This document shows positions 1-9,816 of a stretch of DNA of 64,000 nucleotides, in pieces; within the stretch, counting starts at the first letter, position 1; each line of letters begins with the position of its first letter. The position numbers and the translations under genes are program-made. The stretch is from NCBI RefSeq assembly GCF_963678635.1, contig NC_087062.1:64393253-64457252 (forward strand), written 5' to 3'. The notes beneath the pieces are model-generated. The model had not been told where the DNA came from. It saw only the letters and a program-made list of their open reading frames with translations, and did no database searches. The DNA comes from Symsagittifera roscoffensis. Taxonomy: Eukaryota; Xenacoelomorpha; Acoela; Convolutidae.

Positions 1-191
1 GATGATTCTGTCAATGTCAAGTACTTTGAATATGTATCCTTTCATAGCACGATTAGCTATGTCGGTTTTTTTTTTCACAAGAAAGTGTTATTTGAAAACA
101 ATCATTGGTCTTTTGGTTTAAAGCCACACATTCAACAAAGATCTGAATGTCAGGTAAAGTTGTTTTCTCTATTATCTTTTTTTCCAATATT

Positions 192-410
192 TTATAAATC
201 AATTACATTGAAAAAATTAAATCTCAGTGTCATTTTTTTGTTGCAGCTGTTTTTGACTGAAAGAGTAGTATCAAATATTGCTTCGTTAAACAATTGTATT
301 CGGTACGCACTATTGCCAACGAGTTTCGATAACTGATTAAAAACAGCCTTGGCGACATTGTTATCTATAAATCTGCGTTTGTAACTTGCAGACTTCATAA
401 AGCAGTTCAT
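192..410 (-). pseudogene. Decayed coding fragment, weakly polymerase-like
   Basis: A 72-residue minus-strand frame contains the string KLVGNSAY. This resembles motif B of family B DNA polymerases (K-x3-N-S-x-Y-G), which occur in self-synthesising transposons. The frame is closed by stops on both sides and the expected glycine after the tyrosine is replaced. No other polymerase motif was found nearby. It is best treated as an unproven relic of a mobile element. Confidence 0.2.
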
Positions 411-1354
411 AAAATCTATTCAAGTTTTTGCGCGATGTTACTGAATGAACAAAAAGCGTTTTCTCAAAACAAGACCACGGTTACGCACCAATTCTGATAG
501 TCATTCGCGAGGATAGATTCGACACCAGTGTAGCCAGCTCAAAAACAGCTTCAATCACTAAACTCTGTTTCATTTGTCTCAGCAAACTGCTTCATATGTC
601 TACCATGATGGTAGTGCTTGATTATCATTTTTTCGAAAAGCCGTTAAATTTCATCATTAGATTTTTTCGATGATTTCGAACATCCATGTCAAACAAGGCA
701 CGACCGTATAATTTGTCTGAAAAAATCAACTGTAAAAAATTGACTTTTAATTCTGTTAAATCATACTTATTCAGTTGTCTGCACATCATGTGCGCGCCAT
801 ATTTTTACTGCGCGCTCCATTTTTAAAAATGTTTTTGCAATAAATAATCTTTTTCCACTTCTCAACGACAGTAAACTCTAATAAAAAGCAATACGTCAAT
901 CATAACTTTGAAAAAGAAAACTAGTTTTCAATAAACAACTACAATTTGAAATTAAAGTTTGTGATTGATTGTAGGTGCATTCTGCGTTGAGCATTGTGTG
1001 GACTAGTTTGCGACGGCGCTTTTTATGAACCAAACCAAGCTGTAAAGCAAAGTTTCAATTGAGTTGAATCACTAATGTTGATTGCATCAAGATTGCTTTT
1101 CAATTATTCATCTTTTAAGTTCTTAATTCGGGAGACTGTTCTGGACATGGTAGTCGCAGCTCAGAAACTCCCACACAATATGATCATGAAAGTACGAAAA
1201 TTGTCATGAAACCAAGCAGGATAGAGTGGTAACAGAATATTGTTTGAGATGTAATTAACAAAGGACCTCCTAACAGTTTGAAGAGAATTTCTTTGTAGTT
1301 AAAGTTTCTCTGTAGAACTGGGGTGTGTAAGACTGTATAAAGTCCAATTGGAAT

Positions 1355-1530
1355 ATTTCCACCAACTGCGTACGAATAAAATATATTAGCATTGTAACGA
1401 ACAATTAATTTCACAAAACTTTTCTCGTCAAGTAAATGGCTCATTCATAGGTGAGGACGAGAAAAGTATAGTGAAATTAATTGTTCGTTACAATGCTAAG
1501 ACATTTCATTTCTACGCAGTTGGTGGAAAT
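1355..1530. repeat. Inverted repeat with coding-like arms
   Basis: The two arms face each other around position 1441. Both contain the same 24-base core (aattaattgttcgttacaat...), at about 1392-1412 on one arm and reversed at about 1473-1495 on the other. Both arms also carry an accac/gtggt stretch reading YAVGGN when translated. The left arm lies in a minus-strand frame of 86 residues (1184-1444). The arms differ in sequence, so they are not a very recent copy. The family is not recognised. Confidence 0.5.
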
Positions 1531-1711
1531 AGAAAAAACAAAAGATAGAAAAAGAAAGATAGAAAAAGAAAGATAGAAAAAGAAAAATCGAAAAAGAAAG
1601 ATAAAAAAAGAAAGATAGAAAAAGAAAGACTGAAAAAAAGAAAGATAGAAAAAAAGCAAGATAGAAAAAAAGAAAGGTAGAAAAAAAAGATAGAAAAAAA
1701 GATAGAAAAAC
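1531..1711. repeat. Purine microsatellite (AGAAAGATAGAAAA)n
   Basis: About 180 bases of imperfect tandem units built from agaaaga and tagaaaaa blocks with almost no pyrimidines apart from single t's. It follows directly on the right arm of the inverted repeat. Minus-strand frames across it give only Phe/Leu/Ser-rich low-complexity peptides and are not genes. Confidence 0.9.
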
Positions 1712-2675
1712 TATGAATGAGTCGTTTACTTTCAAGTTTCTCTGTAGAACTTGCACAATTTCGTCCGGTTGAAAAGCAGCATTTTGTTGCAATAAATCTC
1801 TCAAAGATACAACAACTGCCTTCCGACTGCCTTAAGGAAACGAAGACGAAGTATAGGGGTAAGGTGGCTTTAACAAATTGTATTAACTTTTAAAAAACAG
1901 AAAAAAAGAAAATTTTTGTTTTGCAAATAACCCCCCACACGCTATGTAAAAACAAGTTGATATTTTCCGCATGGTGCCACGATATTCGCAGAGAAATTCC
2001 ACTCAAATCAACAAGGCAGCTAAAATTCTGAATTATCGAATACAAACGGCACTGGCGAGTAGGTTACGCTTGCTCCGCTGAGCTTACATCCGGCACGAGA
2101 TGAATTGTGCGTGAAAATTAGTGTTTACTGTTTATTTGGATTGTTCCAGATGTCTTGAAATTACATTCAAGTTCAATAAAAATTTAAGTGCTGGGACTGT
2201 CTTTGCCTCCTGGGTAAACATATTTTTTTTAGTTATCACATCGATCATATTGTTTTTTATGGCTTTGAGCGGTTTCCAAGTAAGATTCACAAGTCAAGCA
2301 AAAACGTTTTTTTTTTATAAAAGATTTACTTTTTGACCTGACGTATGTAATCTCCAACTGCAAGAAGATTAATCTGATTGATTTTATTCTGATTGCAATA
2401 AATTAAATTTCCAGCGAAAGATCCAACAGCGTAGTCATCTGCAATAGGACAAAGAAAGATAGAGCGTTCTCTAACTTTCTGCACAAAACTATCATCAAGA
2501 TCGGCATTGTATTGATTTTTTTAACGACAAAACTGACATTTTCAGATTTTTTACACTCTCAACGAAAATGACACATACTGAAAAACATTTGTTCGAAAAC
2601 AAATCAGATTTTATTGAAAATTAAAAACACAATCGATAAGTTTATTATTATCATTTGACGCGTGATAGTTACTCG

Positions 2676-3098
2676 TAGTGTTGCAACAAATGTTCAAATC
2701 AAGAGTTCGAAGGTTTAACACGAACATTCGAACGTTCATTCGAATGTTCAACTTCCCAAAATTTCTGAGCAGTATTTTTTTCCTCAAAAAACTGGAACCT
2801 TCGCAAAAAAATTAATGAAATATTCAATTTCGAGTCACGTAGTTAACAAATCCCAATTATCACACATGGTTAGCAGCAGCCATAATTCACTTCAATCATT
2901 TTGAACTGAATTGAATAAAAGCCGATGCAATTTTGATCCTTTTTCAACCAATTACAGAGCAGCATGCGTGAATTGCAATTATTCACACTCACATGACAAC
3001 TTGTTCTAGAATAATCTATATTCGAATGATGAAATTAGCATTCGAACGTCAATCTCACGAATGAACGTTCGAACGTTCGAACTATTGTTGCAACACTA
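2676..3098. mobile_element. Non-autonomous hAT-type element (423 bp)
   Basis: Terminal inverted repeats begin TAGTGTTGCAACAA at the left and end with the reverse complement at the right (14 bases matching). An exact 8-bp target site duplication, gttactcg, flanks the element at 2668-2675 and 3099-3106. An 8-bp duplication plus TAGTG-type termini are diagnostic of the hAT superfamily. The interior has no open frame and carries subterminal cgaacgttcgaa-type motifs, so it must be mobilised in trans. The intact duplication argues for a fairly young insertion. Confidence 0.85.
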
Positions 3099-3888
3099 GT
3101 TACTCGTTGAACTCAAAGGAAGGGTTTATGTTCTGATCAACCTGATAACCAAAACTTCTATCAAAGCTTCAATTTTTTTGCTATTAATTTTCCAGCAGTC
3201 ACTATTGCACAGCTCTCATTCTTTTAAAAATATTTTTGCTCACAAGATATCTCACCAGGATAGGGTTCAGGATTTCGAACTTATTTTAATTCAAAGAACC
3301 TCTTAGAGGGATATTACAACCAGCTTAAATAATTCCACCAGAGCAAAAATTTTATGGGAGAGACATTCATTCAAAAGAGCTCGAAATATCATTTTGGAAA
3401 AAATGAGCAGTTAAATTGCCTTACTTTTATAAAATTCTCTAAGAAAATTCGGGATCCTCTCATACTCTAGTGCTTCTTAACTAAACGCGTCTTATGTGAT
3501 CGATTTTGCTCCTACTGAATCAATAGTTGGTCATTTTTCTAAATCTGAGTCACATCGATTACCTTTTTGATTATGATTGCACATGCGTTTAATCTTATTT
3601 CATCTTTGGCTGAAAATTAAAAACCGCAGACTTAGAAAACAAAACGCAAACGAAGTCAGCGATTACGAGCCAAAATTAGAAGATATCAGCTCAGTACTTA
3701 TAGATGCTCCAATTCTTAAATATAAAACGTTTTGAGCTTTTAAAACGAAAGCAATTAATAGTTTTTTTGCACAGCGTTGATATAAAATCGATAAAAGCTT
3801 AAGCTATTACTTCAGACTCTTTTTAAATAATAGTCAAAATGTGAGACAATGAAAACTGTTTTATTCTCCAACTCTCCCCTGAATTCAG

Positions 3889-3941
3889 AGACAGCAAAAA
3901 CGACGGCGGTATGCTCCTGGATAAATCACACCTTATTACAG
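3889..3941 (+). CDS. Plakin-family gene, exon: start of CH1
   Basis: A 53-nt exon follows the acceptor gaattcag and precedes the donor gtatca. Read in the frame starting after two bases it gives TAKTTAVCSWINHTLLQ. This matches the first helix of the first calponin-homology domain of actin-binding proteins (K-T-F-T-x-W-[IV]-N-x-x-L). The invariant tryptophan and the I-N pair are present. Phase 1 in, phase 0 out. The preceding exon was not found. Small size limits certainty; the motif and the frame-compatible neighbour support it. Confidence 0.65.
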
Positions 3942-4231
3942 GTATCATTTTCCCATTGATAATCAATAACATGAATATATTTGTATAATTTTTCAAACCT
4001 TGGCCTTGTTCTGAATTTCATTATTTAGTTTCCATTTTATACATTATAGATATATCATCCGGGACTGAATAAATTTTGGTAAAGCATTTAGAAAAAAATT
4101 AGGTTTTAGTGCTTTTGTGAACAACTAAAAAAATTTTTGACGAATGTTACCTTTTTATGATAAGCTTAGTTAGACGTTTTAACGGCGGGAAAAGTTTGCC
4201 GCTCGACCAAAAAAGTTTAATTGTTGTTTAG

Positions 4232-4318
4232 ATTGGATATGATGTACAACTAAATCGGCTCCCCATAACTGGAAACGAGTTTGCAGAATATGTTGAACAT
4301 CTGTTGCAAACGAAACTG
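4232..4318 (+). CDS. Plakin-family gene, exon: CH1 middle part
   Basis: Acceptor ttgtttag, 29 codons open in one frame only. The peptide contains ITGNEFAEYVEHLLQTKL, aligning with the 'L-x-D-G-x-x-L-x-x-L-L-E-x-L' segment of CH1 after the W-I-N helix, although the canonical D-G is replaced by G-N. The canonical donor is at 4319 (gtaaga, phase 0), but the next exon is open only in the frame needing a phase 2 join. Ending one base earlier (a GG-AG intron) gives a continuous KLSFFSKEEHMF, which fits the CH fold spacing. Confidence 0.65.
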
Positions 4319-4526
4319 GTAAGATTTGTGGTAAAAAAAACATATACAGGTAAAATCTGCAATCAGCATTTTAGAGGAAAACTTTCATACAAAATTTCAT
4401 GAGATATGTTATACATCATTCATGCAGCTAATCGGCTTTTTTGTTGTTCTTCAAACATCACATTTTTTTCTAAGAAAAATTAAACTCGTAAATTACAGAC
4501 ACGTTATCCGCTTCTTGAAAACGAAT

Positions 4527-4570
4527 TTATGATTATTATGATTATGATTATTATGATCACTATTATTATA
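4527..4570. repeat. ATT/ATG simple repeat
   Basis: About 44 bases of alternating attatg and attatt units immediately before the first Rep-A unit. A similar ttattatta run follows the second unit near 6120-6140, so this run may belong to the edges of the repeat family. Confidence 0.7.
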
Positions 4571-6120
4571 GTTCCAACAAATAAAATGGGGAGGAACTTT
4601 GGGTGTTTTTCAGTTTTTTTCTTTTCTTTTGTTTTCCATCATCGGAATGGGTCAAGTGATATATCATAATAAATCCTTTTCAGTCTCAATGTCGAGAAAA
4701 ACCACTTTGAAATTTTTTTTATTTTTGGTTTAATTGGGAGCAAATAAAGCGACAATGTAGGCATATTTTGATAAATTTAAGACGCTAAAAATAGCTTATT
4801 TTAGCTTAATTTTGCTCAATTAAAATAGTTTTAGAGTTTTTTCACGCCATTTTAAGAATCAAAAATTTAAAAAATTTTAGCACATTTTTTTTGATTTTTT
4901 CTTATTTTTCTTGTCATTTTCTAAAAATATTTTTAGACCGATCTGCTTATTTCATTATTAGTAACAAGCAGGGGCGGATTTAGGGGGGGGGGGCGGGGCG
5001 GGGGGGGGGGGGGGGGCGGGGGGGGGGGGCGGACGCACTCCTCTCAGGGATTCGACCCCCTGCCGACCCAAAGGGTCCCCCCTTTGATACTTTTTCGGAA
5101 ATCCATTTTTGGCGGACCGACCCTAAAATTTTTCTAAAGGCGCCTTTGGCGCCAATATATACTAACTTTGAGGGGGAGCGCGCGCCAAAAAAAAACGAAT
5201 TTTTTTTGTCAAAATTTTTCAAAAAGTGCCCAAAAACGGCTTTTTTGACTGTTTTTTCAAAAATTTGCCTGCGGCGCAGAAAATTTTTACCAAAATAGGG
5301 GCAAAACAGTGCTTTGGGAGAGCTCGAAAAATCAATTTGGTCGACCTAAAAAAAGAAAGGTCGTCAAAATTTTGGAAATTTTTTCGAAAATCCGCCCCCC
5401 CCCCTCGAGAAAATCCTAGATCCGCCCCTGGTAACAAGTAGGCCCAAATCCTAGTTTTTTTAATCCGATCTTTTTACACACCACGCAGAAACACCGACAC
5501 TAATTTGAAAAAAAAACTTTTTGTATTTTTAAAACTATGGTCGGAGCATTCTGTGCTACTTGCTTTTCTTTTCTTTGTTTTCATGCAAAACTAAATACCT
5601 TAAAAAATCGTCAGAATGGCTAGAGTGATATATCACATTAAAGCATTTTTAGCCGTGATTCGAATGACATTTTAAAAATTTCAAAAAATTATTCCATATC
5701 GAGAAAAACAGGTTTACAATTTTTGATGTATAGGCGAGCCAGCAGGCTTACAATAGCCAAGTTTATGCTAAATTTAAGCCGTGAAAATATGGTTTCAGTT
5801 GAGTAAGAAAAGTTTTTGTAATTGTTTAGCACCACTTTAGTAACCAATTACTTCGAATTATTTCTGCAAATTTGGAAAAATTTGTCACATTTTGTTGCTA
5901 ATTATTTTTGTTTTTTAAGTTATTTTTCTATGAAAAAACTGTTATCTAATTTGCCTATTTAACCATGACTGTCAAATATGCCAAAGTTTTTTTTTCGTTC
6001 AGATCTTTTTATCACACTACGCAGAAAAAAAGACTAATTAGTAGAATAAAAAATTTTGCTTGTATTTTTTTAAAACTATGGTCGGAACATTCTGTGGTAC
6101 TTGCACAGTAACCGACTATC
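4571..6120 (+). repeat. Rep-A dispersed repeat, two tandem units (interrupted)
   Basis: Two head-to-tail copies of an interspersed sequence of about 560-600 bp. Each unit begins near gttccaac..aatggggaggaac, carries gatatatca and caggtttgaa-type blocks, and ends with cacaccacgcagaaa then atggtcggaacattctgtg. The first unit is split by the hAT element at 4969-5430; its tail resumes at 5439. The second runs from about 5563 to 6120. No protein-coding capacity. Class unknown; tandem dimers suggest a non-autonomous element able to multimerise. Confidence 0.75.
4969..5430. mobile_element. Non-autonomous hAT element, CAGGGGCGGAT family
   Basis: 462 bp with imperfect inverted termini CAGGGGCGGATTTAGG and CCTAGATCCGCCCCTG, flanked by an exact 8-bp duplication gtaacaag (4961-4968 and 5431-5438). 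This terminus is typical of hAT non-autonomous elements in invertebrates. It has long G and C homopolymer runs just inside the ends and no plausible transposase. It sits inside a Rep-A unit, so it inserted after that copy was in place. A second copy in the opposite orientation lies at 7181-7555. Confidence 0.9.
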
Positions 6121-6195
6121 CTTATTATTATTATTATGATTACTTTTAATTGATAATGGTCGGTATATTAGTTAAATTGGCTTTCTTGTCTGCAG

Positions 6196-6376
6196 GTCTT
6201 TCTTCTCGAAAGAAGAGCACATGTTCGACAGTCTGTCCAACTTCAGAGCAGTTATTTCCCAACTTGTCACTCTAGACCCCTCGTGCCACTTTTCCGATGT
6301 CACACTTAGCCTACTCTGCAGAGGAGACGAACAGGCTGTGTATGAGTTGAACCTACTCATCTGCCGCCTGTTTCTG
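6196..6376 (+). CDS. Plakin-family gene, exon: CH1 C-terminal half
   Basis: Acceptor cttgtctgcag, donor gtacaa, 60 complete codons. The peptide runs from SFFSKEEHMFDSLSNF to LNLLICRLFL. It aligns with the CH1 segment 'R-x-x-x-L-x-N-V-x-x-A-L' followed by the loop containing D-G-N/G-D-E and the last helix 'L-T-L-G-L-I-W-T-I-I-L'. The usual tryptophan of that last helix is a cysteine here. Phase 2 in (needed), phase 0 out. The minus-strand frame over the same bases is a shadow. Confidence 0.75.
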
Positions 6377-6647
6377 GTACAAATCACATGATTAAATTTC
6401 CCCTTGACACTTGGAAACGGATTTTCGTCTAATGAATCCTCTCCCAAGCACAGCAGTACTAATTTAGGTCAAAAAGGAAAACCAGATGGCTCAGATTGTT
6501 CTTTATAATAGTGTCTTTATAAAACTTTGACAGAATTTGGAAAACCAGTTCGGTCCACCTCATCTTTTCACTTTGTCTGATAGTTCTTCTATAACTTGCA
6601 CTATTTTAATGAATAAAATTTGGAACCACAATTGATATTCGTTTTAG

Positions 6648-6915
6648 TCCCAGCAGCTAAACCACCTATTCAACAACCAAGATCAAACGGAACCGCTAAC
6701 TCTACTTTTACAATGGTGCTCTTCGCTTTTGGGAGTTCAGACTTCAGAAGAGACCGATTTTGAAAACTGGGAAAACGGCGTGAACCTGGTGAGATTCATT
6801 ACATTGTTCACAAAGGAAGATGCGCTTACATCGCAACTGGAATCGGAAGATGATCGAATAGGATTCTTCTTGGCGACTGCAGAAGAAGTTTTCAGACTTC
6901 CTAAAGTTTCAAAGG
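6648..6915 (+). CDS. Plakin-family gene, exon: CH2 domain
   Basis: Acceptor gttttag, donor gtaagc, 89 codons plus one base. The peptide shows the CH2 hallmarks in order: LLLQWCSSLLG (first helix, L-L-x-W-C), FENWENGVNLVRFITLF (N-F-x-x-S-W-x-D-G-x-x-F-x-A-L-I-H-x-F) and FFLATAEEVFRLPKV (L-A-F-x-V-A-E-x-x-x-G-I-P). D-G is replaced by N-G. CH1 plus CH2 in tandem form the F-actin binding region of spectraplakins, plectin, spectrin and nesprin. The later SH3 and plakin repeats select the plakin group. Confidence 0.85.
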
Positions 6916-7180
6916 GTAAGCTATCCTAGAAATAAAATTCATATATATGTATAAATTCATACATATAAAATATCTGTTGTATGCTTGTGTGTGGAAACAC
7001 TTGTTATACTACTCTTGCTCAGCGTTGAACAAGAATAATTTTTGCAAAAACAACATTAGCTTGTGTCATGGTCTAAGCTTTTCGAAATTTGGCCGTTAAT
7101 TATGGAACAATTTAATTTCTGGGGTATCTTTGCAGCTCGCTTTCATTAAAGTAGTAGAATTCAACAACCTTATTGACAAA

Positions 7181-7555
7181 CAAGGGCGGATCCAGGATTT
7201 TTTCGAGGGGGGGGGGGGGGCGGATTTTCGAAAATTTTGACGCCTTTTTTTTTAGGTCAACAAAATTGATTTTCCGAGCTCTTCTAAAGCACTAAAAGGT
7301 CCCTGTTTTTGCCAAATTTTCTGCGCCGCAGGCAAATTTTTGTAAAAACAGGTCAAAAAAGCCGTTTTTAGGCACTTTTTGAAAAATTTTGACAAAAAAA
7401 TCGCGTTTTTTTGGCGCCTTTAGAAAAATTTTAGGGTCGGTCGGCAAAAAATGGATTTCTTAAAAAGTACCAAAGGGGGGACCCTTTGGGTCGGCAGGGG
7501 GTCGAATCCCTGAGGGGGGAAGGCATCCGCCCCCCCCCCCCTAAATCCGCCCCTG
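7181..7555. mobile_element. Non-autonomous hAT element, opposite orientation
   Basis: 375 bp, termini CAAGGGCGGATCCAGG and CCTAAATCCGCCCCTG, with an exact 8-bp duplication ttgacaaa at 7173-7180 and 7556-7563. The interior is the reverse complement of the 4969-5430 copy (blocks caaattttctgcgccgcagg and tttagggtcggtcgg can be matched) and is shorter mainly at the homopolymer runs. No coding capacity. Confidence 0.9.
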
Positions 7556-7600
7556 TTGACAAAGAAAGTGACCAGCAAAATTAGCTACGAATGTAATTTA

Positions 7601-8200
7601 TTGTTCCAACTATTAAAAATGGGGAGGAACTTTGTATGCGGGTGTTTTAGTTTTTTCTTTTTTGTTTTCTACGCAAAATCAGGTACCACAAACAATAATT
7701 GGAATGGGTCGAGTGATATATCATAGTAAAGCCCTTTTGGTCCTGATTAGAACGACCTTATAAAGTTTTGAAATTTTTTTCACAGCGTCAAGAAAAACAG
7801 GTTTGAATTTTATGATTTTTGGTCTAATTTCGAGTAGGCTTGCAATAACTTATTTAAGCTTAATTTAAGCCGTGAAAACTTTTATTCAAGTGAAGGTAGT
7901 TTTTGAAAACTTAATTTTACTCAAGTGAAGGAGTTTTTTAGCCCATAATTTTGGGAATCAACAACTTGATATTTTAGAATTGAGATTTCTTTTCGTTTTT
8001 CTGGTCATTTTTCCATAAAAATTGTTTTATCAGTTGACCTATTCTACTATGAATCTCAAATATGCCTATTTTCTGTTTTTTCGTTCAGATCTTTTTTTAT
8101 CACAACATGCAGAAAAAAAACGACACCAAGTTGAACTTTTTTAAGACTGTGGTCGGAACATTCTTTGCTTCTTGCACAATAACTGGCTATCCTTGTTTCC
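7601..8200 (+). repeat. Rep-A repeat, one full unit
   Basis: A complete unit from ttgttccaac..aatggggaggaac to tggtcggaacattctttgcttcttgcac..ggctatccttg. It lies directly downstream of the hAT element at 7181-7555. A hAT remnant with aaaaagtatggccccttttg..gacagggggtc follows at about 8425-8485. Confidence 0.75.
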
Positions 8201-8608
8201 ATTTTGAATTAAGGCGCCTGAAATTGAGGCTACTGAAATTTCTAAAGCGAAACTGAAAAGATCGTTAAAATAAAAATTGGTGTTTTTTGATAAGCATGGA
8301 AACAATTTAGGAGAGTGCCTCATTACAATCAGCTGATAAATCCAAAGACTGTAGAAAAAAGTATTAGTATGGGAACTGACTAGATTTAAACAGGAATGTT
8401 TAATAAAAAAGGTTCTCATAGGTTCTCATCAAAAAGTATGGCCCCTTTTGCTTTGGGTGATCTATTTTTTGTCGGACAGGGGGTCAATTTTAAGAAATTA
8501 CAAGGAGAAGTGTAGTTCGAAGTAAAAAAGCTAAAAGGATGAAAAAAATAAATACTTAAACAGTTTGAGCAAGATTACAAAACAAAAGGAATGGCCGTTT
8601 TATTTCAG

Positions 8609-8736
8609 ATGTTCTTGAAAAGCTACGGAGAGATGGAGATTCGGAGTGGCTTACCTTCTATTTATCTTCAATTGCTTTTCTAACAGCTAACACTCTTGAA
8701 GCGGATGCGCTTCTGAAACCAGAAATATGTTCCCAG
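8609..8736 (+). CDS. Plakin-family gene, exon: CH2 end and linker
   Basis: Acceptor tatttcag, donor gtagta, two bases plus 42 codons. GDVLEKLRRDGDSEWLTFYL matches the end of CH2 (D-P-E-D-V...P-D-E-K-S-x-x-T-Y-V-S-S-L), with the conserved last helix LTFYLSSI. It then enters a helical linker towards the plakin domain. Phase 1 in, phase 0 out; both match the neighbours. Confidence 0.85.
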
Positions 8737-8840
8737 GTAGTAATAAACCTATCGCTTGCCATATTTTGTCAGTTAATATTTGAAACTGGCAATTAATTAC
8801 AGCAACTAATTAAAGCAACGAATCAAAATTTTAATTTCAG

Positions 8841-9163
8841 TATCTAACGAGAAGTATCCAGAAATTTGTCAAGGAAACCGAAGAGTTTAACCGGAGAGCC
8901 GGTTCAAGGATACCCAATAATGACAAATTGGACTCACTTTCGGTGCCAGAACTTCAGGGTCTTGTCACAAACTTAAGCGATATCCAAGAACAAGTGGCAC
9001 AAAAACTGGAAACGATCGCTTTCTTCAAAAAGACTATTGAAAAGTTCACCAAATCAATACACGAGACTGAAACAAGGAACTTTGAAAGACTTCAGCAAAC
9101 GAGCGAAGAGATCGCCGAAAAATCAGCAGTATGTTCTAGCAGAGTGCGGTTCATGCTTGCAAG
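8841..9163 (+). CDS. Plakin-family gene, exon: first plakin spectrin repeats
   Basis: Acceptor atttcag, donor gtaata, 107 codons plus two bases. Predicted to be almost entirely alpha-helical with heptad-like spacing, from YLTRSIQKFVKETEEFN to VRFMLA. Position directly after the CH2 domain matches the start of the plakin domain, which is a string of spectrin repeats used for adhesion-site binding. Identity rests on context and helical character. Confidence 0.85.
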
Positions 9164-9205
9164 GTAATAAATCGAGGAATACTTTCTTTTTTAACTTAAT
9201 TTCAG

Positions 9206-9629
9206 CCTATTGTCTTTTTATAGTCGTAACAACATGGAAAAAATAGAGCGAGAAACCAGGGATAAACTAAAGAAGCTGCTTGGTCACCTCACAGACTTCG
9301 AGACACGCCTGAAAGCAAGTGAACAACAATTAAATGTTGACACTGAAAAAACCAGATTCGAAGTAGATTTATTGACGTCTGAAGCAGAAATATTCGAAAC
9401 AGATTTCAGAAAACTCCAGAAAAACTTCAATGAACTCGAAGTTTCAAACAATTCACCGGCAGATTTGCGAATTTTGATTGGATTAATTCAACAGGCTATG
9501 ACGGGATGGAAACGAACCTTAAAAAGCAAACATGAAACCTCGAAACCCGAGAAGGTTGATGGCGAAAATTCTCAAACGCGGGCAAAAAATGAGCTCAATG
9601 AAGTTGAACTACGAGTGCAATATCTTCAG
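9206..9629 (+). CDS. Plakin-family gene, exon: plakin spectrin repeats
   Basis: About 141 codons, donor gttggt after CAG. Two acceptors are in frame: tttcag before 9206 (42-nt intron) and tttttatag before 9224 (60-nt intron, adding no SLLSFY). I prefer neither strongly. The peptide is charged and helical (MEKIERETRDKLKKLLGHL, GLIQQAMTGWKRTLKSKHE). The GW at the middle may be the conserved tryptophan of a spectrin repeat. Confidence 0.8.
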
Positions 9630-9699
9630 GTTGGTTTGCGACAATTAGGAACATAGGAAATGAAATTTTGATGTTTGCGTTAACTTGATTGTTTCACAG

Positions 9700-9816
9700 G
9701 AGGCGATAGTTACACAAAAAATTGAAGTTGCTGACAGGCTGAAAACACGAGTGTCAGCTTTGAGGCACATGAACAACGAAATAGGGAAAGAAGTACGAAT
9801 AGCCTCGAACGTGCAG
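9700..9816 (+). CDS. Plakin-family gene, exon: spectrin repeat helix
   Basis: Acceptor gtttcacag, donor gttaga after CAG, exactly 39 codons, phase 0 on both sides. The peptide EAIVTQKIEVADRLKTRV continues one long helix with the preceding exon. It is too short to stand alone but both junctions keep the frame. Confidence 0.8.

Larger units (their letters stand above)
1..3888. other. Upstream region or 5' intron, no supported exon
   Basis: No coding exon can be supported here. The first recognisable exon (3889) begins inside a codon, so at least one upstream exon must exist. The stretch holds a decayed coding-like fragment on the minus strand (192-410), an inverted repeat around 1441, a purine microsatellite (1531-1711) and a hAT-type element (2676-3098). 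The remainder is AT-rich with short random frames. No promoter motif could be assigned. Confidence 0.5.

Noticed and set aside
1496-1804. 102-residue minus-strand frame over the microsatellite
   Set aside because: Mostly Phe/Leu/Ser produced by a purine repeat read on the other strand.
2121-2336. 71-residue hydrophobic frame
   Set aside because: T-rich DNA gives Phe/Leu/Ile-rich frames by chance; no splice sites or family resemblance.
3657-3732. Possible upstream exon reading DYEPKLEDISSVLIDA
   Set aside because: The peptide looks protein-like, but no donor of the required phase 1 is present and it ends in a stop shortly after.
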